DNA of 64,000 nt from Dillenia suffruticosa (GCA_033439265.1 JAVTVX010000024.1:1798001-1862000), one strand, 5' to 3'; counted from the stretch's first letter, positions 1-12,100 are shown. The notes: a model not told the origin generated them from the sequence alone. A program made the numbers and translations.

Positions 1-575
1 CAGTTTGATTCTTTGATGTGGAAATGGAAATATCAGAAGTAATTTTTAATTCTACGGACATTACAATATCTTCTTCTACTTTCTTCTTCTTCTTCTTCAT
101 CTTCTTTTATTGTTTAGGATTCTTTAAGTCTCTTCCTCTTAAATCGCAGGTTTCGTGTAGCTTCCGTAATACGAACCATCACATGGCCACATTGAAGAAA
201 AGATTTGTAAGCTTTCGCAAGACATTCTCCTCTGATAATTGGACTAGAATCCAAAGTAAACACAACCACAAATATAGATTCAGGCTCATGTCACAGTTGT
301 GGAAACCTTTTTGGACAGTGAGATCAATAAATAGGACATCTCACGATCCCCAGATCTTCTACCTTATGTTGAGAGAGTCACCTCTCGAAAAAAAACATCC
401 AAAAGTTACAACATCTACCCACCACAGAGAATTCTCAAAACCACACAAATTTTTATTAGAAATCTGTCTGATGGCATACAGATGTTCAAAGGAATATCCT
501 CCCATGTCCAACAACATAGGATGGATGCCATTATTAGATTAAGCAATACACACATTAGTTTACTAACACAACCTT
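1..575. other. left-edge noncoding stretch
   Basis: It holds a (CTT)n-type tract at about 70-111 and otherwise unremarkable sequence. An open frame of about 170 codons crosses it on the plus strand, but it opens with a run of phenylalanines from the repeat, has no ATG at its first codon and shows no domain. I see no supported gene here. Confidence 0.4.
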
Positions 576-581
576 TTTATT
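576..581 (-). terminator. poly(A) signal for the 618-980 gene
   Basis: The minus strand reads AATAAA here, about 37 bases beyond the stop codon of the small gene at 618-980, a normal distance for a plant near-upstream element. Confidence 0.45.
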
Positions 582-617
582 TAGATAACCATAAAAATAA
601 CCCATGAAGCTAAAAAT

Positions 618-980
618 TTAGTAGCTCTCTTTAGTGGCTTTCCTGCTTAACCATTTGCTTAAAGCAAACTTTTTATGCTCTAGCTGGATGAATTCCGCCG
701 CTTCAGCATCGACATCTTCATAGGAACTATCGATGCTATCCTTCTTGAGAATAACCGGTCTCTCATATGCCATCGTCTGAACCTTCTTAGGAGGAACTTC
801 TCGGAGACTTTCCTCATTACCATCCTTAAAAATCCCATAAACATGGTGACGAGAATCATAGATGGTCTCCTTTGGCATCATTTCTTCTTGTGCATCGTAA
901 ACATTGTACAAAGGATAATGGTCGTTGGTTTCCTGGCGATTCCAGTGTTTGGCATGGCGGGTATTGTGTCTGAATGACAT
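618..980 (-). CDS. small 120-aa plant protein, possibly DUF761-like
   Basis: A single-exon frame of 120 codons starts at the ATG at 978-980 (MSFRHNTRHAKHW...). The frame is open for ten codons upstream but without another ATG. The protein is hydrophilic, with no signal peptide or membrane segment. The N-terminal third is rich in His, Arg, Tyr and Asn. The C-terminal part (residues 88-115) reads YEDVDAEAAEFIQLEHKKF followed by ALSKWLSRKA, an acidic-then-basic amphipathic helix. This recalls the DVDxxAExFI motif that ends DUF761 proteins, but the match is from memory and weak, so no function is assigned. A TATA box at 1055-1062 and an AATAAA at 576-581 sit at correct distances, which supports a real transcription unit. 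Confidence 0.6.
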   Translation of the reverse strand: MSFRHNTRHAKHWNRQETNDHYPLYNVYDAQEEMMPKETIYDSRHHVYGIFKDGNEESLREVPPKKVQTMAYERPVILKKDSIDSSYEDVDAEAAEFIQLEHKKFALSKWLSRKATKESY

Positions 981-1054
981 TTTGAGGGTGATTTGAAGCT
1001 CTGAATGCAATAAAACTTTTGGTATCTCAATGAAGGTTACTTGTATATCCCATG

Positions 1055-1062
1055 TATTTATA
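1055..1062 (-). promoter_or_regulatory. TATA box of the 618-980 gene
   Basis: The minus strand reads TATAAATA within ACTATAAATACATGG, the classic plant form. It lies 75 bases upstream of the ATG at 980, predicting a transcript start near 1027 and a leader of about 45-50 bases. Confidence 0.55.
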
Positions 1063-2255
1063 GTTATAAAGTAGTAGCCATGGAGATAGATTTAGGCAGA
1101 TAAGAAGGAATCTGATTCCCTTCAAAAGTTTTAGCTGCCAAACGCGGGTATATGTTAGACCAAAGTTTCTGGAGGAAAGAGAAGGGAATCAAGTGCCTGT
1201 TTTTTCCAAAGGTGTGAAGGTATCATTGAGGTGCTAGTCAATTACTTTGTTCTTTACCCTTGACCTGGTTGAGTATGTTATCCAAAACTAGGTGCAGATT
1301 ATTCTCCTAGTGCCTAAATAGAGGAAAATTAGGCAATTTTGATTCCTTTGTAGACCTTAGAAATCTAGAATTTGTAACCTTTTCTCGAATTTTACTATTC
1401 TGTTTTAAATTCAAACGGGAATCTATGCCCCCTTTCACTTATTGCCTTTTTCTTTTTTCCAACAATCTAAAAATGTAAATTATAAAATATTTTTATGGTT
1501 GCAAAATTTCTCTATTGTCTTGGTGTTTAGTTTTATTGTAAAACATAATCAAAATCATGTCAAAGTTAATGCATTCAATAGTAATCATTTACTACTCCAA
1601 TTACTTACACTCTTTTATGATCACCCTTATTCTGATTCTAGTAGGTATTCAAGCTTTTTAGTCACCCAATTTCTAGTTCTTAACCTAACTTAAAATTTGA
1701 TTTGGCGTGAGGTTCCAAGTTGCTTTTCAAGAATTCTCATACAGTTTCATCCACCCTTAATACTGTGACTTTCATCATCTTATTTAACAGATACATATTA
1801 AACTTTCTAAAAAGAGAAAATCAGACATTCTAAGGAACAAAAATAGCAACAGAAAAAGGTATTTCTGTCGTCTAAGGTTTAAAGTATGATTCTACTAAAT
1901 AATTCAATCTTTTATATTAGAAAGAAATTATTTTCAAGAATTAAATAATTTTATCATTTATATAAAAAAAAAAATACCTTGTAAAGAGGGAAAGGTAGTA
2001 CTGTACTACTAATTCTGTGAGTTTTTGAATATCTTTAAACCATACAAATATAATTTATAATTTGTAATATTTGTAATATCTTTAAAATAAATCGAAATTA
2101 AAAATAAGATTAGAGTTTAGAAATAAAATCTTAAATTATAAAATTTCTGAAATTAAATGGGTTTCTGAAATCTATTCCAATTATAAATTCAATTTTGATT
2201 CTCTGAGTATCAAACCAAACACCCAAACCTTAGCACGATTCAAACCATTCACAAC
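1063..2255. other. AT-rich intergenic DNA
   Basis: No gene is visible. The first 200 bases are the presumed upstream region of the 618-980 gene. The remainder is AT-rich with short A runs, and no repeat is clear enough to name. Confidence 0.4.
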
Positions 2256-2658
2256 TCAGTAAACTAAATACCATTTTGCATTGGGTTCTAGAGGGACAAT
2301 TTTCAGGCCTTCGAGTTTAATCAGGCTCAAACCAATTCCTCCAAATAAAACAAATCCCGGCTGAAACCCTGATTCCGCTGCCGCTGCTCTGTCTCCCTTA
2401 ATCTCTATCAGCTCCCTTGTCGTCGGCGGCGGACGATTGTAAAATCCATCAAAACTCATCGTCGAAGTCAAACAAAAGATCGGACTTTTCCGTGAGAGAG
2501 TCACTCTTAAGCTTTTCTGCTGATAACGCATTTGGGTTTTTGTTCTTACGAACCTCAAATTCGATTGTGGATATCAAGGGAAAACTTTCCTCTCTCTGTT
2601 CATAACAGGGAGGAGTAGAAGACTGGAATTCGAAATCTGAATTTTGGCTAAATTTCAC
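2256..2658 (-). other. coding-like island, unrecognised
   Basis: This stretch is markedly richer in G and C than its surroundings. On the minus strand, 2658-2449 reads as a plausible acidic protein segment containing SDFEFQSSTPPCYEQREESF and ending FDFDDEF before a TGA. Partly overlapping it, another frame continues to 2256 with GDRAAAAESGFQPGFVLFGG. Neither frame has a convincing ATG for its full length. It may be a decayed gene, a first exon with leader, or chance. I do not recognise the family. Confidence 0.25.
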
Positions 2659-2840
2659 TTTTCTTAATTACTTGGGTGTTGTTTCTTGGATTTGGCTAGA
2701 TTTCAAAGTAAAACTAAGCTATTTCATCTTGGGCTTTTACCTTATTTGGGGATATTTGAGAATGGGACAATTTCCCTTTTTAAGTAGTATCTCAAAATAC
2801 ATATTTTTATTTTATTTAAATAAAAAAGAAAAAAAAAAAG

Positions 2841-3040
2841 ACAAACCTTAACAATTTTTTTTTTTTTTTTTTTTTTACCATGACTCGGTCACCTTCCAAT
2901 ATTCAAAGTTTTGTCCCGACTAATCTGGATTAACCGTTACAGTGCTTATTTTGTAGGGGCGGGGCCAGAAAGAGTCAAACTTCCAAACTGATTAAAAGAT
3001 GAAGGTATCTATCTCACCTACGCCAACAAACCTTAACAAT
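2841..3040 (-). mobile_element. tRNA-derived SINE with 15-bp target-site duplication
   Basis: Perfect 15-bp direct repeats (acaaaccttaacaat) at 2841-2855 and 3026-3040 flank an insert of 170 bases. Read on the minus strand, the insert begins immediately after the duplication with TGGCGTAGGTGAG, which fits a pol III A box. About 45 bases later it has GTTTGACTCT, which fits a B box. It continues through GATTAGTCGGGAC, a phrase seen in plant tRNA-derived SINEs, and ends in about 22 A. A/B spacing, A tail and duplication together make this a near-complete SINE. Confidence 0.8.
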
Positions 3041-3975
3041 ATTTTTTAAAATGTTATTTTATTTTTTTATAATATTAAATAAACCAAATATATTATGTAT
3101 CAAACCTTTTTTTAATCGAATATGTATAAAAATTTTAAAATAACAGTTTATATTTCAATTGATTTCTAATTAAATATTGTTTGAATTAATTATATAATAT
3201 TAATAATTTAATTAAAAATTAATCATTATACATCGGTACTAACATAATTGTTTTATTTTTTGGGCTTAATCCGATGTTTGGGTTCGGGTCTTTTGCTAGA
3301 AAGGCCTTATGGGCTTAGTAAAGAAACCCACTCCACAGAACTATTCATCCAATGGGCCTGATCCATAAGGGTTCTAGACCCAGGCCTTCTTTAAAATCAG
3401 GGTTTTTAAAAATTAGTCTATTTTAAATTGTCTAAATTATTCATAAAGTCTGACAATTTTTTTTAAATTAGGGTTTTTTCACTTTTATTTTGATATATGA
3501 TTTTTTTGTAAATTAAAAAAAATAAAATCTAACTTTAATTTAATTGATATAGTTTTCTATAGATGCATAGAGCAAAATAGAGAAAATATACTTGAAATTA
3601 CATGGTTTCATCGATATTTAATTAATTTAGTACAATATAATGTTAAATTTTTTAATTAATTTCTGGTTTTGACTAGAGATTTGGATATATAGTAGATTAT
3701 TTTGAGAATGTAATTCTCTTGAATGAATTATGATAAATCCGAAATTGGATTATTCGAAATATCATTTTCGGTAGGAAAAAAGAAAAAGAAAAAAGAAATT
3801 GCATAGTTTCTAAATTGTTTAAAAAAAAAAAAAAAAAGTTAAATATTTGTGACGTGCCTATCAAGAAAATTTATCTGGTATAGCCGGCCTGTCACTTCCT
3901 AAATGACCACAACGAAAAATAGAAACGTAAAAAGATAACGACGCTACACGAGAAAAGAGAGAGAGAAGAATTTGG
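3041..3975. other. AT-rich intergenic DNA
   Basis: It contains A- and T-runs and no gene that I can see. Toward 3900-3975 GA-rich sequence begins, which would be the upstream or leader part of the broken HEAT-repeat gene. Confidence 0.4.
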
Positions 3976-3978
3976 CTG

Positions 3979-4007
3979 CTTCTTCTTCTTCTTCTTCTTC
4001 TTCTTCG
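3979..4007 (+). repeat. (CTT)n microsatellite
   Basis: About nine or ten tandem CTT/TTC units lie about 190 bases before the ATG of the SGR6-like relic, where pyrimidine-rich leaders of plant genes are common. Confidence 0.7.
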
Positions 4008-4195
4008 TTGCAAGATTTGTGTTTCAGATCAATTTCTGACAAGAGAAACACCGTCGAACAACGAAGAAAGAAAAGGCTGAATAATATCATTTAATGTTGT
4101 GAAATCGCATTTTTACCCCTGTTCTCGTCTTTCTTCTGCTGATGCTGCTGCTTTCTCATCTTGGTGCTGCGATCTGTTCGGTGATTGTTTCATCA

Positions 4196-4431
4196 ATGGC
4201 TTCTTCAACCTCTGGAAATTCAATTCCTGCTACTGGTACTTTCCGATTTTTATTTTATATAATTTTTTGATTGTTTGATTTAATTTATATTGAAATTTGA
4301 ATTTTGTGGTCCTTTTGGGGGGGTTTATAATTTCAGAGGCCGTTCAAGTTTTAGTTTCATCTCTCGCTGATGAATCTCCCAGAGTCAGAGATGCTTCTAT
4401 GTCTCCTCTCAAAGACATTGCCACCTTGTAA

Positions 4432-4486
<55 letters not shown>

Positions 4487-5625
4487 AATCGAGTATTGGG
4501 GTATTCCAGGAATCCACTTTGGTTCTTGACTGTTGCTCTATTGTTGCATGTGGAGGCCGTCAGGTATTTATTTTCATTATTTTTTTCTTTTCTTGTTTGT
4601 GGGATTTTAGCATTTTTTTTTCTTTCCCAAAGTGTTACTGGATTATTTGGATTTGAATCAGAGAGTTGGGAATATTGCTGGTTTGTTTCAAGTTATGGCA
4701 CATGCTGTACATTTTTTGGATAAAAAGGATGTCAATTCTTCTTTCATCTCGAAACTCGCCAAGATTGCCACAGCCGAGTTTGTTTCCTCCAAGGTAATTA
4801 CATGGTCAACCTTACTAGTTAATGATCTAGTTTCTGGGATTACTATGGTGGATTAACCCCTCATTTGTCTAGCATTATGTGCAATTCAGTTTCCTTTTTT
4901 TATAATAGTTGGTCAACTTTGCTTGAAGGCAGACTTTGGGTTTTGGGATGGGTCTTAAAATATTATGGACAGAGTACTGAAGACCTTTTTCTATGATCCG
5001 ACAATATGAAAATAAATTTCACATGCTTAGCTTCCAATTAGATCTTTGCCAACCAGTATCCTCCCTGCCCACTGTCCTCGCTCAGACGGGAGGCTACTTT
5101 CTGTCAGAAGTATCATCTAAATATATATTTTATTGTTTGATATTGGCACTTCTCTTGGCCATTATCTCTTCTTTTTGCCTCGACATAGGAACTAAATGCA
5201 GACCAGCAAAGGGCTGCGTCAAGTTGCCTGTGTCAATAGGCTCACCTCTGCCCGACCTGGTGAGTTTTGATAATTTTATTCCACACTGAGAATTAATGCT
5301 CTAGGACACTTTTAATACAATTTGTTTCATGCTTTCATAGATTTGTAGATGCATTTCAGCATTATGCAGACGAAAATCTTCATGCCACAGTACCATGCTT
5401 GATGATTGCAAAGCTCGTGCTGATATTCCAAGCCCTGAGGCAGCATATGTTTTGGATTTAGATGATTTAGGTGAAGTCTATGTCCTATCCTTTTCATATA
5501 TTTGATATGTTCTTGGAAATTATCTGTGCTTTTTGCATGTGATTTAGGAACTTATTGCACGCTTGCTGGTACTTTTGCGTGATCCTCTAGCAAAGGAACA
5601 TCTTGCTTCTTAGACTTTGATAGTG
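4196..5625 (+). pseudogene. broken 5' part of an SGR6/MROH1-like HEAT-repeat gene
   Basis: Spliced exons match the start of plant SHOOT GRAVITROPISM 6, a very large HEAT-repeat protein related to animal MROH1. Exon 1 is 4196-4235 (MASSTSGNSIPAT), exon 2 4337-4427 (EAVQVLVSSLADESPRVRDA), exon 3 4510-4563, exon 4 4662-4793 (RVGNIAGLFQVMAHAVHFLD...IATAEFVSSK) and exon 5 5189-5259 (ELNADQQRAASS). Splice borders are intact. One T is missing in exon 3 near 4517 and one base near 5212 in exon 5; each shifts the frame, and exon 5 then meets a TAG. A degraded exon 6 follows near 5359. A fragment at 5549-5622 (ELIARLLVLLRDPLAKEHLA, then TAG) may come from a middle exon, implying internal deletion. The remainder of the expected protein (well over 1000 residues) is absent. 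Confidence 0.75.
4435..4486 (+). repeat. (CT)n microsatellite in an intron
   Basis: An almost pure run of about 25 CT units sits directly after the 5' splice site of the second intron of the SGR6-like relic. It replaces the usual unique intron sequence. Confidence 0.85.
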
Positions 5626-6689
5626 AGTATTCTTTCCTACAATTTCTTTGCCTTTTTCTCACCATTCACACCTCTCTATCTTGCTTTCTATTATAAATCT
5701 GACGTTAAGCTTGCACTCAGCAAATGGTCCTACAAGGAGAATTCTAGTACCAGGCTAAGTTTCACCTAGTCTAGGGTGTTGAGAGGGGAAAAGTTTCATA
5801 TGCTTGTAGGGCATCAATTTATGCAACTTTGAGCATATAAGATATCCAATATGTGTTGCCAAAGATTTGGGTTTTATTTTAATCTATTTATGCTTTTGGT
5901 TCACACCCTCATCTATATGTTCACTCTTTTTAGTTTTCCAACAATCTTTGGGCATATAACCATCCCCAAATTGAACACACAATAATTTTTTTGTTCCACA
6001 TTAAATCTTAAAAATGTAAAGAAAGCGATAAAGAATAATAAAGAATAGGACTGATGGGATTTTTTTGGGGTTATCAAGTAGCCTGTAAGAGATTATATAG
6101 GAGTCAACTCATATGTAACTCTCATTCTTATGTGAGATTCCACATCAAATAGCTGGTCATAATTGCAACTTCTATTCTTGTGTAAAGTTTCCTGATTCTA
6201 TCTAATAAAGTAGCTGATACTTTTGGGCCTTGGTTGCGGGTGCCTGTCAGGGTTTCTCATCTTGAAATACATGTAGGGATAGGATACCTTATCCTCTCCG
6301 TCTCTTGTAACTTTTGTACATTGTTCTGTATCTATGGAATTCTTTTCTTTTGCAATAAAAAAGGCAGCTGTTGTCTTTTCTTTACAATGTAGATGGGAAC
6401 TTTTGTTATCCTTAAAAAATATAATAAATTTGAAAGCATTGCATTAAAACTTCTCGGTAAGGACATTGAATTTAGGCTATCAGATTTGGACCATGGTGTT
6501 GGACTATGATTGCATGTTATGGACTCACGAGTAGTGAATTAGTTACGGCACAATCCAACTACTATTATAAGGGCCAAGGTTTTCCTATTTCAACTCTCAA
6601 TGGGGCGGGGTGGGAAGGGATGCAGTATGTTGGGTCAGGCAGGAGTCAGCATCTTGCCCATGAACGGAGGTTGGGGTATCAGATTGAGT
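5626..6689. other. noncoding, T-rich
   Basis: The composition resembles plant intron or 3' flank, with many T runs and no sustained frame. No further SGR6 exon could be recognised. Confidence 0.35.
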
Positions 6690-7120
6690 AGTGAGTGAAT
6701 TGTTTGGAAGGCAAAGGTTTTTGCCAAAATTAAGAGTTTTACTTGGTCTATTGTGCTTAACAAGATCAATATAAATGAATTTTTAAAAAAAACAAAAAAA
6801 AAAAAAAAACAAAAAGAGGACTTTTTAAATCCATCTCTTTGGATGTCAGTGTCATATATTATGAGGATTTTGATACTAGAGAGCATGTGGTATTGCATTG
6901 TCTTATTCCATGGGAGTTGTGGATCCACCTCTTTGCTTTGAGCGGTGATCAGTGTGTTTATCTATAAGCTTCTCTTTTTTGACCAAGCATGGAAGTTTTG
7001 GAGGGCTAAAAGATGTTTGCTGTTACTTGGTGTATTAGGATGAATGAAATGTTATGATTTTCAGAAATTAGAGTTTTGGTCATTCTCTCCTCTATGACGA
7101 GATTTTATTCAATGAGAAAA
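6690..7120 (+). mobile_element. LINE fragment: zinc-binding tail of a reverse transcriptase ORF
   Basis: Conceptual translation with frame changes gives WKAKVFAKIKSFTW near 6704-6745, then TREHVVLHCLIPWELWIHLF at about 6879-6935 and AVTWCIRMNEML after 7015. These match in order the zf-RVT region that ends plant L1-type LINE ORF2: the W-K-x-P-x-K-x-F-x-W block, the DHLLLHC-A-x-LW block and the final W-x-x-WxERN block. Stops, frameshifts and an internal A-rich insert near 6785-6812 show that it is long dead. A short A run at 7110 may be the remains of the tail. Confidence 0.55.
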
Positions 7121-8544
7121 AAAAGATTTTAGGCAAATAGTTTTCACTCTTAATGTTTTCTGGTGTAGACAGTTTTACCATGGCCCTCATTTTTTACTCC
7201 TAATGTCTTTTACTCTTTTGGCAATGTTTGACTTTTATTTCCTTAAATATTTGAGTGAAGAAACTTTGTTGAGGATCTGAGCAGATCATTTTGGTATTTT
7301 AGCATCTTTAAATATATCCTGCTAATTTTTTGCAAAATTTTGGTTGATTTAATTTTGAATAAGAGTTGACAATTTAGTCATCTTTTGTTTGGGGAAAGTG
7401 CGTGCAGTTTTCTCCCTCAGGTATCATCTTCTTCTTGTGCATATTTTTCTGCACACATGCTATCCTAAGTTTAGTTTCAGCAGACACTGAAAATTTCATC
7501 TTCTGCAATATCTGTTCTATACCCCCTTCATAACTGCTGCCTGCTGTTTCTTTTGGTTATTGGTGGCCCTATGCTAGCTGTCCTGCATTGTGAGAGTTCT
7601 GCTATCAATGAACATTATAAATCTTTTTTATTCCAGATCTATTTGGCTTCTGTTTTTGTTTTGATTTTGCACAGCTCCCTAATGAATATTTTTCCTTTAA
7701 CTTTAAATATAATATCTTGCTAAAGAAAAGTCACTTCATGTAAAAGGGATTTACCTTACTTCCTTTGAAATCCCTTGATGATTTACTTGTTGTCCTTTGC
7801 TTGTTTTGAGTGCTTTAGCTTTCTATCTCAGTTTTAGCATCATATTATATTATAGAAATTACTTTTCCTCTATATTATTGGCACTTTACCTCAAAATTAT
7901 TTTCTTTGATCAGAACTTCTACTTACATGTCGTTCAGTAGTACGGGTATATAGATGCACTTCCCATGATTCTCAAATGTTGCTACTGTATGATAGTACTT
8001 AACTAATTGGAATAGATTATTGATACGATTCCAATTTTTTCATCATTTCCTGTGCTTTTCGTGATTATAATGTCTTAGCGGTGTTTGTAGATCCTTTTTA
8101 TCTGGCACCTCTTCTTCTCAAGAATATAACTTTGTTTTGGAAAGATGAGGTATGTGATTTTGTGTACATAGTGCAATATAGAGAATATATTCTTTCACTT
8201 TTGGTCCCAATAGTGAGCTCTTATGTTTGTGTATTCAATTCTTGACTTTGGCACGTAGTGTTTTCTTCAGTTACTTAGTAGTGTTCTCTCTCTCTCTCTC
8301 TTATTGGGGTGTGTGATGGTGGTCGGAACTGTATCTTCTAACTAAAAGATCTAGGTCTCATCTGAAATATTTAAACATGGTATATTTTGTTGAAACTACC
8401 ATTTCATTGCATGATTGAACTCTGGAAATCAGGGTAATTTTTCTAAACAAGTTTGTCTACATTCTTTTTCAAAGTCTTCCTTTCCTGAATTGCTGTGTTG
8501 CCTGCTTTGTCAAAATATCATCATGTAACTTATCTACAACTAGG
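7121..8544. other. noncoding, T-rich
   Basis: Intron-like sequence with a short (CT)n at about 8286-8301. I see no gene or recognisable mobile element. Confidence 0.35.
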
Positions 8545-9190
8545 AGGGAGGATGAAGCATTAGTTGAAGCACTTCATGAAATATGCAGTACAGGATGGAA
8601 AACGGAAAATGGTAATTTAAAGGTGGGTACACTACTGTCTTGGAGAAGGCACTAAAAAATAAATTACCTAGTTGTGATCTGAAGGCAAGTCCTCATATAG
8701 AATCGAGTTTGAAAATATTAAACAAGCATCGTGATGCTGTAAGTGACATAAGAGAATCTCATAAGAATCATTGGAATGAAAAGAAGCACACTGTGGTTTG
8801 TAAGGATGATGATGTGTGGGATGAATGGGTCCAGGTAAATGCATGGAAGTCATTTTGTCATGACATTGTGGAGTAATATCGCATGAACTGTTGTATAAAT
8901 CTGTTACATCTTCCAAACCTGGTTCACAGGATCATCCAGATGCAAAAGTTCTCAGAAACCAAAAATTTCCCTTACTTTGAAGACCTTTGTATCATTTTTG
9001 GAAGGAACCACATGAATGGAAAGGGTGCTGAGAATGTGATGGATTCTTTCGAGGAGGTGGATGGTGAGCTTGGAAACAATAATATCCCACTAATGGCAGT
9101 AGCAGATGAAGCAGACGATGTTCATACTTCAGCAGATGATGCTGAAGCAGCTCAATCTGCATATGCTTCACGTCCTTATCGAAAATGAAA
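8545..9190 (+). pseudogene. frameshifted MYB/SANT-like DNA-binding protein
   Basis: The pieces match the plant MYB/SANT-like domain found in L10-interacting MYB-type and transposase-derived proteins. 8545-8623 gives REDEALVEALHEICSTGWKT. After a one-base shift near 8625 the frame continues GYTTVLEKALKNKLPSCDLK, then ASPHIESSLKILNKHRDA and KDDDVWDEWVQ to a splice donor at 8834. The next exon begins at 8930 (DHPDAKVLRNQKF) but an extra T near 8965 shifts the frame. The other frame reads FPYFEDLCIIFGRNHMNGKG and an acidic tail to about 9187. Two frameshifts inside the conserved core make this a relic. It lies on the same strand as the SGR6-like relic but is unrelated to it. Confidence 0.7.
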
Positions 9191-12100
9191 GCACCTATCT
9201 ACTTAATGCTTCTACGGAGAGGAGCATCAGTAATGACAGCACATCATCAGGATTAGGGGAGATTGCAAAGGTGATAAGCAGCAGTTTTCCATCCTGTCTA
9301 GACTACTGGGAAGCCAAGAAGCTGTGGAAAAGGACACTGTTGACAAAAGGAGGAAGGTGAATGGAGAGTCGAAGAGCATACCAAATCTTGACTTGCAGGC
9401 ACGACTTTGGGCAGCATCATTAATTGTAAGTGATCCAGCGAAAGTTGACCTTTTTTATCCCTTTCTGATGATAATAGAAGAGAGTGGGTCTCAATGTTGC
9501 TCACAGGTCTATTATTGTTTTCACCAGAGAAATTGGTATATATACCCTCTGCTTTTACATGTCTAGATCAATTCTATTCTCTAACTGGGTAGGATCTTGT
9601 GTATGCCTCTTGTTTGTCCAAGTCTATGGGATCATGATTAATTTTTTGATTTAGCTATCTGCTAGTTTGGCTCACGCGGGGGCTGTTTGATAACTGGCTT
9701 TATACAAAATGCAGGCTTGATAACAAGTAATTGTTCTGCAGGTATCAAGAATAAATGAGAAAGGGATTAAGCCAGGATTTGCTAGTTTGTTGTTGAATAA
9801 AATAGATATCTTATATATTTCCTTATTTTTAAACAATATTTTTTTTGGGTCCAAAGGTGATTGAGTCGCACAACAATGGGTGACTTTGGAAATTAAAATG
9901 CAAATAGAACAACTATAGAATATGTTGAGAATTCTAATAGTAGATGGATGATAACCCATGCTTGATGATGGGCCAAGAGATATCTTTTTCTAGATGATTG
10001 GATATCCAACAAAAGAGATGTTTTTCGCTGCTACAAGCTATAGGGAAAAAGTTAGCCAAGCAATTGAGTCATTGTCAGTGGCTGTGCCTGTATATGTTTT
10101 TACACTAGGACATGGATTCACAACACTGTTTCTACAAAAATGGCTGTATTATCTGTATTTTTTTCCCTTTCATGGTTAGTGCTGATTTGTTCATTGATTC
10201 CAACTTCTTAAGCTTAGGTGATTTTCATTTTGAGAGATGGATGGTAAGAAAGGTAGTATCTAGTCAAAGAACTGACTAGGACAGAACTGGAATTTGAAGC
10301 CTGCACAAATCGGCAGAATGCACAACCACAAGTTTTTGCGTTGCAGCACACGGGGTGTCAGTACATTATCTTGCATCTGTTTCTTCAGCCCATTGAGTGG
10401 TGGCGAGCACTTAATGTAAAAAACGAAGCATTCTGTCTTAGGCAACCTAGAAATGGGCAACATGATGATGGAATTAGTAATCCTCCAACTGAAACCAGTC
10501 TAGGACTTCTTAATGGAGTTTTGCAAAGGCCCTCCCCCCCCCCCCCCCAACCACCAAAAAAAGGTAATGGAAAACCAGGAACAATTGAAGAGAGTTATCT
10601 CGAGTCACCAACATGGATGTTGTCCAATGGCTAAAGCTCTGCCAGCTTCTTCTAGGCTGAACTCTCTTCTTCTCAGAGTTGTTTTTAAGTGGGAAGGTAT
10701 GGACCGACCATAGAACTCAGTTCAATAAGCGGAATGAATTAGCTGTACACTCCAGGTTGGGCAGTAACGGTCGGAGAATAGCAATTACTCATTCTTAAAA
10801 GTAGCATTCTGTCTGGAAAGAATTGTATTTCAGGACAAAGGAGGGGGTAAAGAGCTGTTGATACTGCCCTGATATAGAGAAGATGATTGTTTTTTGGTGT
10901 TTGGAGGGTCTGATACCCTAGGCTTGAAGGAATTCCAAGCGGTTGAGAACAGAAAAACTCGATAGAACGAGGTGGATTTGTCATCTCTATGGAGTCCGAG
11001 GCTGATGACAAGTTTCTTGTTCCAATTTGTGACAGTTTTCTACTACTGTAAATTTTGAACCTCAAGGGTATTCAGTAAATGAGAAAACATGAAACATTAT
11101 GTATTAATGTGCTTGTTTCGGATCTGATGGCTCAGATGCATACGCCTTTCCATATGTTTGCAACCAGTATCTATGTTATTAGATTTCTGCAGGTTTATTG
11201 GTGAATATATGCATTGTCCGAGATACTAAGCTCCTTGAGGACTGAACATTTTATGAGCTTGGTTTCTCAATAACATCTCTATCATTTTTTCCCCAGAATC
11301 AGCAGCACTGTGGTGCTTGATTATATCACCCTTCTTTTTTTTGTCTCTCGAGAAAGAGCGTAAAAGGGAGAAAAATAGTAAAACATGCATGGCATTAATT
11401 TTGAGATATAGATACTAAATGACTTGCACAAACCTTCAGAAAATAGGAAACACACTGCCATTCTCCAACAAGATGACATAATGCAGATCTCCTTTAGAGC
11501 CGCCTTCCAAACACAACCTTTTGGTATCTGTCATTCTGTCCGTTTAAGTCTTCTCCATAAAGCACCTTTTGGTATCTCCATAACGCACTTGTAGGAGACC
11601 ACTGCTTTACTCATACCTAACAACCTGCGCCCTTTTCACTGCAGATGGAATGTACACCTGATTGAGAGATTCGTAATCACCATCCTACCACCATGCTGCT
11701 AGCAGGAACTAGTTCAACACCAGAGACAGAGTTATAGTAGCCGCAGGGGGTTAGGTCGCTTTTGCTGACTCAACCTCAGTACAGAGCACGGTCTCCATCA
11801 AAAATCAAATGCAAGGGGGGAACCTGAGAGGAACTGGCTAGGGTGGCAAAATTTGCATGGATGTGATAACTCTTTCTTTGATTCCTAGCTTTCTTTGCTG
11901 GCAGCATACTTATGCTGCTTAAACATAGTATCCGCGATGCATTATATTTAAAAAATAGTTAGATGCTTGTAGGTTTTAGAATTTGCAATCACTGCTTCCT
12001 CAAATACTGAAAATAGCTATATTATACCAACTGATCTTCTGATTCTTTGCTCGTACCAGTGCTCGTACATTTGACCCACGGCCAACACATGAGTGCTGAA

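Noticed and set aside
18..542. open frame of about 174 codons, plus strand
   Set aside because: It begins without an ATG, its first part is a poly-Phe reading of a CTT repeat, and no domain or promoter is visible.
4370..4723. plus-strand frame reading the CT repeat as Leu-Ser repeats
   Set aside because: It crosses an intron of the SGR6-like relic; the LSLSLS tract is a microsatellite artefact.
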